Part shown: piece by piece, positions 9,231 to 16,826 of the stretch
Position numbering within the stretch: position 1 is the first letter of the stretch
Layout: every line of letters begins with the position of its first letter
Assembly (NCBI GenBank): GCA_965220825.1
Contig: OZ244839.1
Coordinates: 124,001-188,000 of the forward strand
Reading direction: 5' to 3'
Source: G965220825 sp965220825
Lineage (GTDB): Bacteria; Pseudomonadota; Alphaproteobacteria; UBA828
DNA: 64,000 nucleotides
Notes under the pieces: model-generated
What the model was told of the DNA's origin: nothing
The model's database searches: none
What the model saw: only the letters and a program-made list of their open reading frames with translations
Translations under genes and position numbers: made by a program

Positions 9231-9401
9231 GATCGAGCCTCGTGCTGCCTTAACCAGGGTGTGAGCGAGGATGCGATATCGTATAGATCCGACCTTGCGC
9301 GCGTGGCGCGGCGGGAGGGTTAGCATGGGCCGGTGTCGAGGGCAAGCTGGCATGAGGGGCGTCCGCGCCGCTCCCCGGGAATGGGGCGAGAGGGCCCGCG
9401 G

Positions 9402-10277
9402 ATGAGCGGCCGCGAGGCTCCGGACCTGCCGCCGGGCGCTTCGAGCGACAAGCAGAAGGCCCGCGCCGCCGCCTGGTTCGAGGCTTTGCGCGATTCGCTC
9501 TGCGCCGCACTCGAGAGCATCGAAGCGGAAGCGCCTGGCGGGGGCGTGGCGCCGGCCCGCTTCGTCCGGCGGCGCTGGGAGCGGCCCGGCGGCGGGGGTG
9601 GCGTCTCGTCGCTCCTGCGGGGTGCGGTGTTCGAGAAGGCGGGGGTCAATGTCTCGACCGTCCACGGCGCCTTCTCGCCCGAATTCCGCGACCGCATCCC
9701 GGGCGCAGGCGCGGACGGGCGCTTCTGGGCGGGCGGCGTTTCGCTGGTGGTCCACCCGCGCTCCCCACTGGTGCCGACCGTCCACCTGAACACCCGCCAT
9801 ATCGTCACCGAGACGCGCTGGTTCGGCGGTGGGGCGGACCTCACGCCCTTCTTTCCCGACGAGGGCGACACGGCCGCCTTTCACGCCGCACTGCGACGCG
9901 CCTGCGCCCGCCACGACGCCGCCGACTATCCGCGTTTCAAGGCGTGGTGCGACGAATATTTCTTCCTGCCCTACCGGGGCGAGCCGCGGGGTGCCGGCGG
10001 CATCTTCTACGACTATCTGAACAGCGGCGACTGGGAGGCGGACTTCGCCTTCACCCAGGGTGTGGGCCGCGCCTTCCTCGAGGTCTACCCCGCCATCGTG
10101 CGCCGGCGCATGGGAGAGCCCTGGACCGCCGAACAGCGCGCCCACCAGCTGGTGCGCCGCGGCCGCTATGTGGAGTTCAACCTTCTCCACGACCGCGGCA
10201 CCCGCTTCGGCCTGGAGACGGGCGGCGACGTGGAAGCCATCCTCATGTCTCTCCCGCCCGAAGCCCGCTGGCCGTAG
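9402..10277 (+). CDS. hemF: oxygen-dependent coproporphyrinogen III oxidase
   Basis: Cytoplasmic haem-biosynthesis enzyme; with O2 it converts coproporphyrinogen III to protoporphyrinogen IX. About 291 residues from ATG 9402, near the family length of about 300. Clear HemF motifs: VFEKAGVNVSTVHG, the TRWFGGGADLTPF loop, and FFLPYRGEPRGAGGIFYDYL type active-site stretch in two parts around 9955-10020. Start choice: ATG 9402 follows GAGAGGG (9388-9394); in-frame ATG 9381 and GTG 9333 would add a low-complexity Arg/Gly tail. Divergent from the bc1 operon, so haem supply and a haem-containing complex flank one control region. Confidence 0.95.
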   Translation: MSGREAPDLPPGASSDKQKARAAAWFEALRDSLCAALESIEAEAPGGGVAPARFVRRRWERPGGGGGVSSLLRGAVFEKAGVNVSTVHGAFSPEFRDRIPGAGADGRFWAGGVSLVVHPRSPLVPTVHLNTRHIVTETRWFGGGADLTPFFPDEGDTAAFHAALRRACARHDAADYPRFKAWCDEYFFLPYRGEPRGAGGIFYDYLNSGDWEADFAFTQGVGRAFLEVYPAIVRRRMGEPWTAEQRAHQLVRRGRYVEFNLLHDRGTRFGLETGGDVEAILMSLPPEARWP

Positions 10278-10346
10278 CGGCACGCGCCTTCCGGGGCGGG
10301 CTTGGGTCCGGTAGGCTGCGCTTGAGGGTTTTGCGGGGAGAGAGCG

Positions 10347-11360
10347 ATGGCTTCGGGGGCGAATCGGCGCGTGGTTGTGGCGCAGCGGCCGGAAGGTCCG
10401 CCGAGGGAGGCGGACTTCGCCCTCGTCGAGGGCGCGGTGCCCGAGCCCGAACCGGGGGAGCTCCTGGTGCGTACCGTGTGGCTCTCGCTCGATCCCTATA
10501 TGCGCCTCCGCATCGGCACGGACGAGCGCTACTTCCCCGCCGTTCCCATTGGCGAGGTGGTGATCGGCGGCGCGGTGAGCCGGGTCGTCGAGAGCCGGCA
10601 TCCGGGCTTTGCGGCGGGCGATATCGTCGAGGACTATACCGGCTGGCAGGACTACGCCATCGCCCGCGGCGCCACCGCCCGCAAGGTGGATCCGGCCCTC
10701 GGGCCGCTCTCCACCGCACTCGGCGTGCTCGGCATGCCGGGGCTCACCGCCTATCTGGGCCTGATCAAGGTGGGCCGGCCCGCGCCCGGCGATACGGTGG
10801 TCGTCTCGGCGGCCGCAGGCGCGGTCGGCGCGGTGGTCGGCCAGGTCGCGCGGATCGCCGGCTGCCGCGTCGTCGGCATCGCGGGCTCCGCCGAGAAGAC
10901 CGGCTATCTGACGGGTGTCCTCGGCTTCGACGCCGCGATCGACTACAAGACCGCGGATCTCCCGAGTGCGCTCGCCGAGGCCTGCCCGGAGGGCGTGGAC
11001 GTCTATTTCGAGAATGTCGGCGGGCCGGTGAGCGATGCGGTCTATCCCCACCTTGCCGAGGGCGCCCGTGTCGTGATCTGCGGCGGCATCTCCCACTACA
11101 ATGCGACCGAGCCGCCGAAGGTCGCGAGCCACCTCGCCAACATCCTGTTCACCGAGGCGCGTGTGGGGGGCTTCAACATATTCTCCCATGCCGCGGACTA
11201 TGAGCGCGCGCGGCGCCGGCTCGCCCGCTGGCTGAAGGAGGGGCGCCTCAGCTTCAAGGAAGACGTGGTGGAGGGCCTCGAAAACGCCCCCGCCGCCTTC
11301 CCGCGCCTCTTCGAGGGGCGCAACTTCGGCAAACTGCTGGTGCGGGTCTCCGACGCGTGA
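10347..11360 (+). CDS. NADP-dependent oxidoreductase, CurA/YncB-like (MDR family)
   Basis: Zinc-free medium-chain reductase family, which typically reduces carbon-carbon double bonds of enones with NADPH. 337 residues. The nucleotide-binding glycine motif AAGAVGAVVGQ is at 156-166, with WLSLDPYMR near the N-terminus and the CGGISHYN stretch typical of the CurA/leukotriene-B4 12-hydroxydehydrogenase group. The substrate is unknown. The last 56 bases and the stop lie in the left copy of a 216-bp direct repeat; a second copy of this 3' end survives at 15550-15605, showing that the DNA beyond this gene was rearranged by an insertion. Confidence 0.9.
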   Translation: MASGANRRVVVAQRPEGPPREADFALVEGAVPEPEPGELLVRTVWLSLDPYMRLRIGTDERYFPAVPIGEVVIGGAVSRVVESRHPGFAAGDIVEDYTGWQDYAIARGATARKVDPALGPLSTALGVLGMPGLTAYLGLIKVGRPAPGDTVVVSAAAGAVGAVVGQVARIAGCRVVGIAGSAEKTGYLTGVLGFDAAIDYKTADLPSALAEACPEGVDVYFENVGGPVSDAVYPHLAEGARVVICGGISHYNATEPPKVASHLANILFTEARVGGFNIFSHAADYERARRRLARWLKEGRLSFKEDVVEGLENAPAAFPRLFEGRNFGKLLVRVSDA

Positions 11361-11520
11361 GGGGCGCCGGTTCGCGCCCGCCCCCGTCATTCGAAGCGGT
11401 AGACGTGATCGTTGCCCACGCGGACGCAGAGCGGTACCGGCCGGTCGCTGTCCGGGTCGGGCGGTGCGGCCAGCAAGGTCTCGAGCTCCTCCAGCACCAC
11501 GCCCGTGATGTGGGGGAGGG
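11305..11520. repeat. 216-bp direct repeat, left copy
   Basis: Matches 15550-15765 in the same orientation without gaps; I count 7 differing bases (209 of 216 identical). It holds the end of the upstream oxidoreductase gene and the last 44 codons of the Nudix hydrolase whose complete version lies at 15632-16306. Outside the repeat the flanks are unrelated. The arrangement means about 4.2 kb was added between two adjacent, ancestral genes, leaving a duplicated junction on both sides. Confidence 0.95.
11387..11520 (-). pseudogene. 3' fragment of Nudix hydrolase gene (duplicated remnant)
   Basis: The minus strand encodes the last 44 residues of the Nudix hydrolase (ending CVRVGNDHVYRFE and a TGA) and nothing more: the similarity stops abruptly at 11520. 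No Nudix box is present, so it cannot be functional. It is the truncated copy produced when the island entered; the intact gene is at 15632-16306. Confidence 0.9.
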
Positions 11521-11611
11521 ATGAAGTGTCCCTATTGCTGTTCCACCGGCTCCCGTTCCGAGATAATGCTAGCCGGTTTTTACGGCCGGGACCCTACGCA
11601 ACCGGACCTAC

Positions 11612-11758
11612 GTGCTGTGCATCGAACGCTCGACTGTTCTGCCGACGCGTCGGTATCGCTTCGGAAGCGAGCGCACCGAATATCGATTTATATTCTCCGA
11701 AAAACTGGTGCCGTTGTTGCGCATGTTCATGACTGAGAAGCGGGGGCAAGAGCGATGA
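11612..11758 (+). CDS. possible small protein or gene remnant, coupled to the next gene
   Basis: A frame of 48 codons from GTG 11612, rich in basic and aromatic residues (contains RYRFGSERTEYRFIFSEKL), ends in a TGA that overlaps the ATG of the 347-residue gene (ATGA, 11755-11758). Such overlaps usually mark co-translated genes, which makes this frame more credible than the competing frames over the same bases. Upstream the same frame is broken by TAA and TAG, so it may instead be the 3' end of a truncated gene. I do not recognise the sequence. Confidence 0.35.
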   Translation: MLCIERSTVLPTRRYRFGSERTEYRFIFSEKLVPLLRMFMTEKRGQER

Positions 11759-12798
11759 ACGAACAATTGTTCAATCATGTTCAGAAACTACGGGCGTCGA
11801 TGACAGAGAGAAAAGAAACTATTCAGCGCTTGGCGTGCGACACGCCGCCCGAAGCCGTTAAGGTTTCGGAATGGATGGAAAACTGGCTTGGAAATATTTC
11901 GTTGGAACACCGAAGAGTTTTGGAGAGACGTCTTCAATTGAATGACTATGGAAGATTTGCGGAGACTTATTTTGAGTTGATTGTTTTTACAAGTTTCCAC
12001 CGCCTAAATTGTCATATAGAAGTTCACCCTTGCTTTGAAGAAACAGACAGTACAGTAGATTTTTGCGTGACACACGGTGCGGAACGCTTTTATACTGAAG
12101 CAACTGTATGTGGTATCTCTCGGGGAACGCTTTACTCAAACACGAATGAAAAAGACGCCATTCGACGTATAAAAGAATCTGTTGCGAAGCCCCATTCGGA
12201 TGTTTTTTTGCATGCGGAAGGAAATCTTATAAAAACTCTCAGTATGAAAGGTTTTATATCAAAAATAGAAAATCTTCTTAAGAAATATCCGGCAAGCAGA
12301 GTAAAAGAACTCGAGAGTGATTCTGGAAATTTCCATCCTGAAATATCGATTTCCGAGGGTGACTGGAGATTAACTGCATACCTTGCTCCGCCTATCGATT
12401 CGAGTGGAAAAGGTCAGGTTTTTGATCTGAGTAGAGGAGGTGCGTTCGATGGATCAATGCCGTTAAGAAGAGCGTTGTCAAAGAAATATGAAGATTGGAA
12501 AAAGAAAAAGCTTAACCACGACGTTTTTCTTGTCGCACTCAACATTTGTCACGCCGACTATATTCAGGGGGACGAAAAAGAAGCAATTTATGGGCGAGAC
12601 GATGCGGTTGTTGGTCGGGATGCGTTTGTCAAGCGCCTATCCAATATTTCTGGTGTGATTGCATTCAACAGAGCAACGTTAGGAAACGAATGTAGTGCAC
12701 GCGTGAAATTATATCGAAATTCGAATCGAAGTGTTCCAAAATGTCTTGAATTTCTGAAACGAGAAACAAGTTTAGGAAAACTTCTGGGGGTGCGGTGA
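11755..12798 (+). CDS. hypothetical protein with PD-(D/E)XK-like motif pattern
   Basis: 347 residues, no signal peptide or membrane segment; not recognised as a named family. Its N-terminal half has the layout of a restriction-endonuclease-like core: a helix with E70 (AETYFE), a strand and D102 (STVDFCV), then E115 in the strand FYTEATV, where the usual Lys is replaced (E-A-T variant). Downstream segments are lysine- and aromatic-rich with alternating strands. Codon use is AT-rich and unlike all flanking genes, indicating recent transfer. It shares a 4-bp overlap with a tiny upstream frame and is followed by an IS481 element. Nuclease function is an inference from motif spacing only. Confidence 0.75.
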   Translation: MNEQLFNHVQKLRASMTERKETIQRLACDTPPEAVKVSEWMENWLGNISLEHRRVLERRLQLNDYGRFAETYFELIVFTSFHRLNCHIEVHPCFEETDSTVDFCVTHGAERFYTEATVCGISRGTLYSNTNEKDAIRRIKESVAKPHSDVFLHAEGNLIKTLSMKGFISKIENLLKKYPASRVKELESDSGNFHPEISISEGDWRLTAYLAPPIDSSGKGQVFDLSRGGAFDGSMPLRRALSKKYEDWKKKKLNHDVFLVALNICHADYIQGDEKEAIYGRDDAVVGRDAFVKRLSNISGVIAFNRATLGNECSARVKLYRNSNRSVPKCLEFLKRETSLGKLLGVR

Positions 12799-12859
12799 TA
12801 CTGTTTTTGTGGTGAGCCCCAAGAGCCTCGGCTGCCGTCAATGCGAGGAAGTGCCTAAA

Positions 12860-14093
12860 TGTACAGATAGGGTAATCGCCTGACAGTCGCCGCTCCCGGG
12901 GGTTTGGTTCAGGCAGCCTTTTTCATCTTCTCCTCCTTTGGGGTTTTGGCAAGCATCGGACGAAGGCGTCCGCGGGCGTCCTTCCGTTCATGCCGCGGCC
13001 CTGGTGGGGGCGCTCGGTATTGTAGCGGACAAGGTAGGCGTCCAGGTCTTTCTGCATGGCCTTGATGCTGTCGTAGAACTTCTTGCGCCCCATGACGCGG
13101 AAGTGCTCGTCGAGCAGGGTGCGGTGCAAGCGCTCGACGAAGCCGTTGGACTGGGGCCTGCGGACCTTGGTGGTGCGGTGCTCGATCTCCTCGAGCTGGA
13201 GGAACAGCTCGTAGGGGTGGCGATCGGGCCGGCCGCAGAACTCCCGACCGTTGTCGCTCAGCACGGTCTCGATCCGGGCGCCGTGGGCCTCGAAAGTGGG
13301 CAGCACGTCGTTGTTCATCAGGTGGACTGCGGTGACCGGCATCTTGTTGGGGTAGAGCCTGCCCCAGGCGTAGCGCGAGTGGCAGTCGACGGCGGTCTGC
13401 AGGTAGACCTTCCCGACCCCCTTGAGATGGCCGACGAAGAAGGTGTCCACGGCCACCAGGTCGCCGGTGTGCCGGGTCTCGATGTGGCGCTCGCGGAACT
13501 CCGGTGAGAAGCGCTCCAACAGACGAACCTGCTCGTCGGAGAGCTCGATCCGGCGCTCGGCCGTGCTCTTCTCCAGCCGGAGCAGCCGTTCCTGCTTGGT
13601 CAGCAGCTTATGGCGCGACCACACCCCGCGCACCCCGCCAGAAGACACGTGGATGCCCTTGAGCGACAGCTCCTGGGCAACCCGCAATGCGCCGTGGGTG
13701 GGGTGGTCCAGCGCGTGCGCCAGGATCGCCTTCTCGACCTCCTGTGACACCCGGTTGGGATGCGGACCGCGGGCGCCGGGTAGCCGGTCGATCAGACCGT
13801 CCGCTCCGTAGGTCTGGTAGTTCCTGCGGATCTCGTAGAACTGCTGGCGCGAGTAGCCCATGATCCGGCACGCCTTCGATACATTGTTCATCTCGCCCGC
13901 CAGCTCCAGCAGGCTCAGCTTGCGCCGTGCTATCTTGTCTTTGGTGGTCATGTCGTTCTCCCGATCGGTCGGATGTTGTGCAAAACAATCCTTAACCCTA
14001 TCGGGAGCGGCTTGGCCACCGCCGGCGCGCTCGACTCGTGACGGTCGCGCGCCGGCGCCAGCCAAACTGTCAGGTGATTACCGTCTCACTACA
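12860..14093 (-). mobile_element. complete IS481-family insertion sequence, 1234 bp
   Basis: Bounded by 28-bp imperfect inverted repeats at 12860-12887 and 14066-14093 (23 of 28 positions match; both outer ends begin TGTA and both inner ends finish CCTGACAGT). It is flanked by a perfect 7-bp target duplication GCCTAAA at 12853-12859 and 14094-14100, which fixes the ends exactly and indicates a fairly recent simple insertion. It carries one transposase gene on the minus strand. The element is GC-rich while its target is not, so it arrived after the surrounding island DNA. Confidence 0.93.
12923..13951 (-). CDS. IS481-family transposase
   Basis: DDE transposase of 342 residues that cuts and joins the ends of its own element. 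N-terminal helix-turn-helix region (about 10-60, with MNNVSKACRIMGYSRQQFYE), a second HTH-like part, then the rve/integrase core with catalytic D169 (VAVDTF), D233 (LSDNGREF) and E273 (NGFVERLHRTL), and a C-terminal YNTERPHQGRGMNGRTPADAF-like tail split over residues 316-337. Start ATG 13951 gives MTTKDKIARR; an upstream in-frame extension is not needed. The frame is intact, so the element may be active. Confidence 0.94.
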   Translation of the reverse strand: MTTKDKIARRKLSLLELAGEMNNVSKACRIMGYSRQQFYEIRRNYQTYGADGLIDRLPGARGPHPNRVSQEVEKAILAHALDHPTHGALRVAQELSLKGIHVSSGGVRGVWSRHKLLTKQERLLRLEKSTAERRIELSDEQVRLLERFSPEFRERHIETRHTGDLVAVDTFFVGHLKGVGKVYLQTAVDCHSRYAWGRLYPNKMPVTAVHLMNNDVLPTFEAHGARIETVLSDNGREFCGRPDRHPYELFLQLEEIEHRTTKVRRPQSNGFVERLHRTLLDEHFRVMGRKKFYDSIKAMQKDLDAYLVRYNTERPHQGRGMNGRTPADAFVRCLPKPQRRRR

Positions 14094-14095
14094 GC

Positions 14096-14331
14096 CTAAA
14101 CTCCGCTCATCTCGGCGCCGTGCGGGGCGAGCAATTCGAAGAGGTGGGCATTCGGCAACGCGCAGTCGAGGGCACTGGTCGTGCCGGTGAACCGGCTAAC
14201 CATGATGTTGACGAGTTGGCTACGCCTCGGCGCAAGACACTGCGGTGAGGCTGGCGTGGTATTTCCCTGCGTCGCCGCAAGTGAGATTGCGCCTGCCCGA
14301 GACTTAGGAGTTGCGCTGGGCAGCGATCAAA
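14096..14331 (-). pseudogene. unrecognised gene remnant, 3' end
   Basis: On the minus strand about 78 codons stay open and read like genuine protein (…SQLVNIMVSRFTGTT and DCALPNAHLFELLAPHG are included), ending in a TAG at 14098-14096. A TGA precedes the open part and no good start codon is present, so this looks like the surviving C-terminus of a longer gene. The stop codon lies inside the 7-bp target duplication of the IS481 element. I do not recognise the family. The remaining bases to 14663 hold only short overlapping frames, including a plus-strand one ending MPNDATIKGEVRLDAPEEV, and no convincing gene. Confidence 0.35.
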
Positions 14332-14663
14332 ACCGCCTGCAACACCGTCACGCGCGCCACGGAGCGGCAGTCGGTGGAGCGGCAAGAGGCGGGCCACACC
14401 CACTTGCGTTCGCCGATCACGGGCACTTTCGGCCGAGAAAGCTCGTGCCGGTGAAGCAGGATGGCCGATCTCCAAGTTACAGGGCGACGCCGCCATGTGG
14501 CCTGCCGATATCGGTTGGTTTGCACGCATCTCGCGTAACACAACAACGACGACAGTTTCGGGCAATATGCCCAACGACGCTACTATCAAGGGTGAGGTAC
14601 GACTTGACGCGCCGGAGGAAGTAGCGGATAACTTATACATGTGATACGAGGGAGTGGCTAAGC

Positions 14664-15545
14664 ATGTTGACGTTCAATTCTATCGATGTGGAAACTGCCA
14701 ATGCAGATCGCGCGAGCATTTGCCAAATCGGTATTGTGCACGTTCGGAACGGTGAAATAGAGGACGAATGGAGAACTTTGGTGAATCCTGAGGACTGGTT
14801 CGATCCATGGAACGTTTCAATACACGGTATCAGAAAAAAAGACGTGAGAAATTGCCCCACTCTTCCCGCAATTCGTGATGAGTTGCGCGCTCGGTTACGT
14901 GGATCTATTCTCGTAAGCCATACTTCTTTTGACCGTGTTGCATTCGAGCGCGCGATGACGAAATATAACCTTGAGCAGCTGCAGGTTACATGGCTCGATA
15001 GCGCCAAAATCGCACGCCGCGCATGGCCGGAAAGCTACGGCCAACGCGGTTACGGCCTTAAGAATGTAGCGAAGGATCTCAATATACCATTCAAGCATCA
15101 CGATGCGCTGGAAGATGCTAGGGCAGCAGCGAAGATTGTGCTTCACGCATGCGCTTTCACCGAAACGGACGTTGAAGAATGGCTGCGGAGGGTCGATAGC
15201 CCGATCTTTCCATCATCTCGCGAGTCAGCTCGGCGAGAAGGAAACGTCGAGGGAGCGTTATTCGGGGAAACCGTGCTGTTCACTGGAGCGCTCGGTATCC
15301 CGCGGAAGAAAGCGGCCGATATTGCTGCGGAAGCGGGATGCGGCGTAGTTAATGGCGTTAGCAAAAGCATCACAATCCTTGTTGTCGGGATTCAGGACGA
15401 GAGCAAATTAAATGGTTATGAGAAGAGCAGTAAACATCGGAAGGTAGAGGCGTTGATCGAAAGGGGTGCGGACATTCGGATACTCTCGGAAAGCGATTTT
15501 TCCGAGCTGGTAGGTGTCGATTTGTCGGGTTCGGTCGGAGCTTGA
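14664..15545 (+). CDS. DnaQ-like 3'-5' exonuclease fused to a BRCT domain
   Basis: 293 residues in two parts. Residues 1-165 form a DEDDh exonuclease: motif I D8-V-E10 (FNSIDVET), motif II D90 (SHTSFDRVAF), motif III H146-x4-D151 (HHDALEDA). Residues about 197-285 form a BRCT domain (GALFGETVLFTGALG and VNGVSKSITILVVG), a phosphopeptide or DNA-end binding module. Such proteins trim 3' ends in repair or defence; the role here is unknown. Moderate GC and position in the island show it was acquired. ATG 14664 follows GAGGGAG at about 9 bases. The stop is 4 bp before the right direct repeat, so the gene marks the island's edge. Confidence 0.88.
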   Translation: MLTFNSIDVETANADRASICQIGIVHVRNGEIEDEWRTLVNPEDWFDPWNVSIHGIRKKDVRNCPTLPAIRDELRARLRGSILVSHTSFDRVAFERAMTKYNLEQLQVTWLDSAKIARRAWPESYGQRGYGLKNVAKDLNIPFKHHDALEDARAAAKIVLHACAFTETDVEEWLRRVDSPIFPSSRESARREGNVEGALFGETVLFTGALGIPRKKAADIAAEAGCGVVNGVSKSITILVVGIQDESKLNGYEKSSKHRKVEALIERGADIRILSESDFSELVGVDLSGSVGA

Positions 15546-15549
15546 TTTT

Positions 15550-15605
15550 GCCTCTTCGACGGGCGCAACTTCGGCAAGCTTCTGATGCGGGTCTCCGACG
15601 CGTGA
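15550..15605 (+). pseudogene. 3' fragment of the CurA-like oxidoreductase gene
   Basis: Encodes LFDGRNFGKLLMRVSDA and a TGA, against LFEGRNFGKLLVRVSDA in the intact gene ending at 11360. It has no start and is only the tail carried within the direct repeat. The two amino-acid changes suggest that this copy and the left one come from slightly different strains, or have drifted since duplication. Confidence 0.88.
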
Positions 15606-15765
15606 GGGGCGCCGGTTCGCGCCCGCCCCCGTCATTCGAAGCGGTAGACGTGATCGTTGCCCACGCGGACGCAGAGCGGTACCGGCCGGTCGCTGTCCGG
15701 GTTGGGCGGCGCGGCCAGCAGGGTCTCGAGCTCCTCCAGCACCACGCCCGTGATGTGGGGGAGGG
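15550..15765. repeat. 216-bp direct repeat, right copy
   Basis: Partner of 11305-11520. This copy leads into the complete Nudix gene on the minus strand but has only the last 18 codons of the oxidoreductase gene on the plus strand. Four of the seven differences fall in the 37 bases coding for the oxidoreductase C-terminus, the others in the Nudix part. Confidence 0.95.
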
Positions 15766-16306
15766 GGAGGGTGTGGGTCTCGGCGAGCGGCACCCAGCGA
15801 AGGTCCAGAAGCTCGCCATTGCCGCCCAGCGCGCCCCGTGCGTCCTCCGCCCGCGCAAGAAAGAACCGCGCATTGAAACGCCGTGGAAGGCCCGGCGGGG
15901 TTACCGCCCGATAGATATAGTCCAGGCGATCGAGAGCCGGTGCGAGGCCTGCGCTTCGGAAAGGCTGCCATTCCGGCCGCACGGGGCGGTCGGGCTCCGG
16001 ATCCGGCAGGCCGAGCATGAGCCCGGTCTCCTCCATCGTCTCCCGCACCGCCGCCGCCGCGAGGCTCCGGGCGCGTGCGGGCGTTGCGGCCCTGGCGAGC
16101 CGGGCGGCGACGCCCGCACGGAGTTCGGTTGCCGGGCGCACCCAGCGGTCGCAGGGCTCGACGCCGCCGCCGGGAAACACGTACTGGTCCGGCATGAAGG
16201 CGTTGCGACGTGGCCGCCGGCCCATGAGCACCTCGGCGGCGCCGGTGGCCCCGCGCAACAGGATCAGGGTGGCGGCGTCCCTCGGCCTCCGTACGGAGCG
16301 GCTCAC
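15632..16306 (-). CDS. Nudix hydrolase, NUDT19-like with long insert
   Basis: Hydrolase of nucleoside diphosphates linked to another group, possibly CoA-type substrates. 224 residues. The Nudix box is split: GGGVEP at 46-51 and RETMEETG at 88-95, with an insert of about 36 residues between them, a layout known from NUDT7/NUDT19-like CoA hydrolases. Start GTG 16306 gives MSRSVRRPRDAATLILL; upstream in-frame sequence belongs to the next gene in another frame. The 3' end is inside the right copy of the direct repeat; a truncated duplicate of the last 44 codons lies at 11387-11520. Confidence 0.85.
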   Translation of the reverse strand: MSRSVRRPRDAATLILLRGATGAAEVLMGRRPRRNAFMPDQYVFPGGGVEPCDRWVRPATELRAGVAARLARAATPARARSLAAAAVRETMEETGLMLGLPDPEPDRPVRPEWQPFRSAGLAPALDRLDYIYRAVTPPGLPRRFNARFFLARAEDARGALGGNGELLDLRWVPLAETHTLPLPHITGVVLEELETLLAAPPNPDSDRPVPLCVRVGNDHVYRFE

Positions 16307-16334
16307 GTCATGGGGTTTCGCAAACGGGGAGCGG

Positions 16335-16784
16335 TCAGTCCCGGGTGAAGAGCACGCCCCACTGATTGTCCACCACCTGGCCTTCGCCGGAGATGGTGAA
16401 GTTGGAGGTGATGATCCCGGTGGCGCCCTCGAGCGGCCCGGTGCCGCTGTCCACCTTCCACATGATGGCGCCGTGCACGAGACCTTCCTCGGCGCTGTCG
16501 CCCATCCAGCCTGTGCCGATGGTGCTGAAGCGGAGGCTGCCGGCCTCGCCGAAGTCGATGGTTCCGTCTTCGGTGAACTGCCCGTCCTCGAGCATGTAGA
16601 CCGAGGAATCGAAAGAGGCCGCCTGGCCTGCGCCGTCCGCGACGGCAAGACGCGGGCCGCCCGGCCCGAAGCTGTTGGTGAGGCTTGTCGTGGACGAGCC
16701 CGAGCGGGCGGCGAGTTCGTTGTCCTTGCCGGGCTTCGGCGCGCCCGAACCCCTGAACTGCATGGCATAGCCGATCTGTGTCAT
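16335..16784 (-). CDS. conserved hypothetical protein, 149 residues
   Basis: No signal peptide, membrane segment or cysteine. The chain is rich in Gly, Ser and Thr with alternating short strands (TGPLEGATGIITSNFTISG near the end), which suggests an all-beta, barrel-like fold similar in outline to allene-oxide-cyclase or lipocalin-like families. This fold guess rests only on pattern. It lies 28 bp before the Nudix gene and 42 bp after msrA on the same strand, so the three may form one transcript with a general stress or repair theme. Function unknown. Confidence 0.7.
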   Translation of the reverse strand: MTQIGYAMQFRGSGAPKPGKDNELAARSGSSTTSLTNSFGPGGPRLAVADGAGQAASFDSSVYMLEDGQFTEDGTIDFGEAGSLRFSTIGTGWMGDSAEEGLVHGAIMWKVDSGTGPLEGATGIITSNFTISGEGQVVDNQWGVLFTRD

Positions 16785-16826
16785 GTTTCCTGTCTCCCTG
16801 TCTGGGGTGGGTCGACGCGCGGGCGG

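Larger units (their letters stand above)
11521..15549. other. genomic island between the direct repeats
   Basis: About 4.0 kb of DNA unlike its surroundings. Parts are strikingly AT-rich: line 11941-12000 counts 20 G+C of 60 and line 14761-14820 counts 28 of 60, in a window otherwise visibly GC-rich. Contents left to right: a 234-bp leader with degraded or tiny frames, an AT-rich 347-residue gene, an IS481-family element, a minus-strand gene remnant, and an exonuclease-BRCT gene that stops 4 bp before the right repeat. No integrase or tRNA was seen at either edge, so entry by homologous recombination through the repeated segment is the simplest reading. Confidence 0.8.

Noticed and set aside
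11521..11736. Frame starting MKCPYC right at the island edge, possible zinc ribbon
   Set aside because: Only one Cys pair, no second knuckle, and codon pattern poorer than the overlapping frame that couples to the next gene.
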